Assembly (NCBI RefSeq): GCF_016793225.1 | Contig: NZ_JAEUMN010000079.1 | Coordinates: forward strand, 1 to 64,000 | Source: Phenylobacterium sp. | GTDB lineage: Bacteria > Pseudomonadota > Alphaproteobacteria > Caulobacterales > Caulobacteraceae | DNA length: 64,000 bases | Reading direction: 5' to 3' | Shown: piece after piece, positions 62,114 to 64,000 of the stretch | Layout of the letters: the number at the start of each line of letters is the position of its first letter | How positions within the stretch are numbered: position 1 is the first letter of the stretch | The notes under the pieces: generated by a model | The model's database searches: none | What the model saw: only the letters and a program-made list of their open reading frames with translations | Told to the model about the DNA's origin: nothing | Translations under genes and position numbers: made by a program

Positions 62114-63106
62114 TCAGATCTTGAACGCCTCGAACGTCTCCGGGGCGAACAGGTCCTCAGGCGCAAGGCGGCGCGCCGACAGCCCCTGTTCGTGGTGGTA
62201 GCGCAGGAAGGTGTCGAGGACCGGCCGGTTGCGGTGGAAGCCGTAGGGCCACCAGTCGTCGCCGAGCAGAGCGCGCGCGTCCTCCACGGCGGCCACCTGC
62301 CAGGGCAGCATCGAGGTCATCGCCGACGTGACCGACAGGGCGGCGTAGGTGACGGCCTGGGCCTCGCAGAAGGCCTTGAACAGCGACTGGGCGATCCAGC
62401 GGTTCGCCTCGTAGACGGACCGGCGGATGGCGATGACGTGCATGATCGGGAACAGGCCCGTCCGCCGGTAGTAGTCCTTCTCCACCGCCACGAAGTCCGG
62501 GAACAGCCGGCGCACGTCGTCCGGTCGGCTGTAGAACGTCGAGGGCGTGCGCGCCGTGTGCAGGGCGTCGATCTCGCCGTCCGCCAGCATGGCCGACAGG
62601 GTCTTCCCGGGCCCGATGGGCGTGACCCGGAACCGCTCGGGCAGGCTCAGCTTCAGCTTCTCGTCGCGGCCGGGCTCCTCCTCGCCGCCGGTTAAGTACT
62701 CCACCGAGGCAGGGTCGACGCCGTACTCGTCCGACAGGATGCCGCGGATCCAGACCGGCGCGGTCATCTGGTACTCGGGCACGCCGACCCGGCGGCCGAC
62801 CAGGTCCTGCGGCCGCTCGATGCCGCTGCGGGCCGACACGAAGACGCACGAGTGGCGGAAGAAGCGCGACGGGAAGACGGGGATCGCGATGAAGGCCGGA
62901 TCCTCGCGCATCAGCGAGACGCAGTAGGACGACAGCGACATCTCCGCGACGTCGAACTCGCGGTTCCGCAGCATCCGGAAGAAGGTCTCCTCGACCTCCA
63001 GGGGCAGGAAGTTCAGGTCGATGCCCTCGGGTCGGACGCGCCCGTCGGCGAGCGCGCGGGTGCGGTCGTAGTCCCAGCACGCCAGGGTAAGCCGCAGCCT
63101 GCTCAT
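62114..63106 (-). CDS. 4,5-dihydroxyphthalate decarboxylase-like protein (Pht5-type)
   Basis: 330 residues from ATG 63106, which overlaps the upstream gene's stop (ATGA). The sequence (LRLTLACWDYDRTRALADGRV, EGIDLNFLPLEVEETFFRMLR, FDVAEMSLSSYCVSL, FRHSCVFVSARSGIERPQDL, GKTLSAMLADGEIDALHTA) matches proteins usually annotated as 4,5-dihydroxyphthalate decarboxylase, which have a periplasmic-binding-protein fold. No signal peptide. The actual reaction is uncertain, as the family is broad. Start at 63106 rather than an upstream codon is fixed by the overlap and the family N-terminus. Confidence 0.82.
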   Translation of the reverse strand: MSRLRLTLACWDYDRTRALADGRVRPEGIDLNFLPLEVEETFFRMLRNREFDVAEMSLSSYCVSLMREDPAFIAIPVFPSRFFRHSCVFVSARSGIERPQDLVGRRVGVPEYQMTAPVWIRGILSDEYGVDPASVEYLTGGEEEPGRDEKLKLSLPERFRVTPIGPGKTLSAMLADGEIDALHTARTPSTFYSRPDDVRRLFPDFVAVEKDYYRRTGLFPIMHVIAIRRSVYEANRWIAQSLFKAFCEAQAVTYAALSVTSAMTSMLPWQVAAVEDARALLGDDWWPYGFHRNRPVLDTFLRYHHEQGLSARRLAPEDLFAPETFEAFKI

Positions 63107-64000
63107 TCTCCGCTCTCCAACGCGTCCACTTCGACTTCCCGACCCTCGGCCGACGCGCGCAGGATCGCCAGGCAGACGGCGAGGTTCTCGGCGCCCCACA
63201 GCCCGTCGTGGATGACAGGCGCCTGCTTCACCACAGCCGTCCAGAGCTCGTCGATCACCCGCTTGCGTCCAGCCGGGCCCAGCGGGAGATCCACCGTCCG
63301 CCGAGAGGTCTCGCTGTAGATCTCCACGCCCCTCGCCGTCGGACGCACGTCGGCCCGCTCGCAGGAGGCCAGCACGAAGCCGAAGTGTTCATGCCCCGCC
63401 GGCGCACCCTTCGCGGACGCGGCCGCCCCATAGGCCCGGGAGGACTTCAGCTCGGCCTCCGGCGCGGCCCCAAGCCGGCTTCGCGCGGCGGCGTAGGCGT
63501 CGACGTCGACCGCCTCGCCGGTCTCGCCGATCCCGCCCATCAGGGCGTTGCTGTCGTAGCGGCCGTAGCCCGAGTAGGTGAGCGCGGCCGACGCCCCGCC
63601 CGCGAACGTCAGGAAGGCCTGGTACGCGCCTTCGGTCGGCCGCGCCGGGTCCCAGATGCCGGTCGTGGCCCGCACGGCGACGACCCGGTCGCCGACCAGC
63701 CGGCGCGCCACGTCCACCTGATGCGCCGCCTGGCTGAACACCACGCCGCCGCCCTGGCGGGTGTCGAGTTCCGCGGGGCGCCGCGGGCGATAGATGAAGT
63801 CCGTGAAGGTGACCGACGTCACCATGCGCGGCGCGCCGACGACGCCCGAGGCGATGAAGTCGCCGGCCCAGGCGACGGGCGCGTCGAAGCCGTGGCTGGG
63901 GCCGACGACCAGGCTCACGCCCGCAGCGTCGGCGGCGGACCGCATCCGCGCGCAGTCGGCAAGGCTCAGGGCCATGGGCTTCTCGACCAGGATGTGCTTG
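63103..64000 (-). CDS. Gfo/Idh/MocA family oxidoreductase, N-terminus beyond the window
   Basis: Open to the window edge; 299 residues are visible, starting with KHILVEKPMALSLADC, the EKP motif that ends the NAD(P)-binding Rossmann domain, so about 90 residues lie outside. The C-terminal domain is complete: GGVVFSQAAHQVDVARRLVG with catalytic-type His, TYSGYGRYDSNALMGGIG, ending LESGE. The phthalate dihydrodiol dehydrogenase Pht4 belongs to this family, so pairing with a Pht5-like gene (4-nt overlap) suggests an aromatic-acid pathway. Substrate unknown. Confidence 0.85.
   Translation of the reverse strand, partial: KHILVEKPMALSLADCARMRSAADAAGVSLVVGPSHGFDAPVAWAGDFIASGVVGAPRMVTSVTFTDFIYRPRRPAELDTRQGGGVVFSQAAHQVDVARRLVGDRVVAVRATTGIWDPARPTEGAYQAFLTFAGGASAALTYSGYGRYDSNALMGGIGETGEAVDVDAYAAARSRLGAAPEAELKSSRAYGAAASAKGAPAGHEHFGFVLASCERADVRPTARGVEIYSETSRRTVDLPLGPAGRKRVIDELWTAVVKQAPVIHDGLWGAENLAVCLAILRASAEGREVEVDALESGE

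Overview
The window is high-GC DNA read on both strands with short intergenic gaps. It looks like an alphaproteobacterium of the Caulobacterales (Caulobacter or Phenylobacterium type). The grounds are a xerD/aroK/aroB/CorB-type block, a CtrA-family regulator beside a CckA-like kinase, a MucR/Ros regulator, FixLJ-like genes, several TonB-dependent receptors of the Caulobacter/Sphingomonas style and two PEP-CTERM proteins. No rRNA, transposase, prophage or CRISPR array was seen.

Layout. 1-6.3 kb: a truncated hypothetical gene, a repeat-rich gap, xerD and an exported helical protein on the minus strand, then aroK-aroB-CorB-type transporter on the plus strand with overlapping stops and starts. 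6.3-30.7 kb: a large TonB receptor; small exported or DUF proteins; two S9-family peptidases; a LuxR/hydrolase-fold regulator; fatty-acyl metabolism genes (enoyl-CoA hydratase, thioesterase, acyl-CoA synthetase, MaoC dehydratase); MucR; a tautomerase/TetR pair; two near-duplicate tiny membrane-peptide units around a glycine-zipper protein; and two PEP-CTERM proteins. 30.8-35.1 kb: a signalling block (FixL-like kinase, FixJ-like regulator, CckA-like kinase, CtrA paralogue, single-domain receiver). 35.2-37.5 kb: tRNA-Gln and tRNA-Pro followed by a small foreign-looking pair, an HNH-like toxin and a YwqG/DUF1963 protein. 37.8-44.7 kb: three exported type-B carboxylesterases, an MmgE/PrpD protein and an IclR regulator. 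44.8-50.5 kb: a selenocysteine island. 50.5-64 kb: catabolic and uptake genes, namely two TonB receptor plus DUF3604 pairs, a flavin-dependent monooxygenase, MarR and LysR regulators, and a Pht5-like/Pht4-like pair running off the end.

The most notable system is the selenocysteine island. selA and selB are divergent. The selB stop codon lies inside the tRNA-Sec gene (selC). Then come a thioredoxin-fold fusion protein of unknown function and a 172-residue gene interrupted by one in-frame UGA. That UGA is followed at once by Gly-Ser-Cys and by a bacterial SECIS-like hairpin whose GU loop sits 20-21 nt downstream, the spacing I recall for E. coli fdhF. The gene is therefore read here as an intact selenoprotein of the UGSC type, not as a broken gene. 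All the Sec-specific machinery except selD is within 6 kb of its only visible client.

A second system-level signal is an operator-like inverted repeat (consensus TYTGTCA-N7-TGACNAA) present twice between a divergent TonB receptor and a DUF3604 lipoprotein gene, and once before the monooxygenase gene. It ties these three genes together, possibly under the adjacent MarR regulator.
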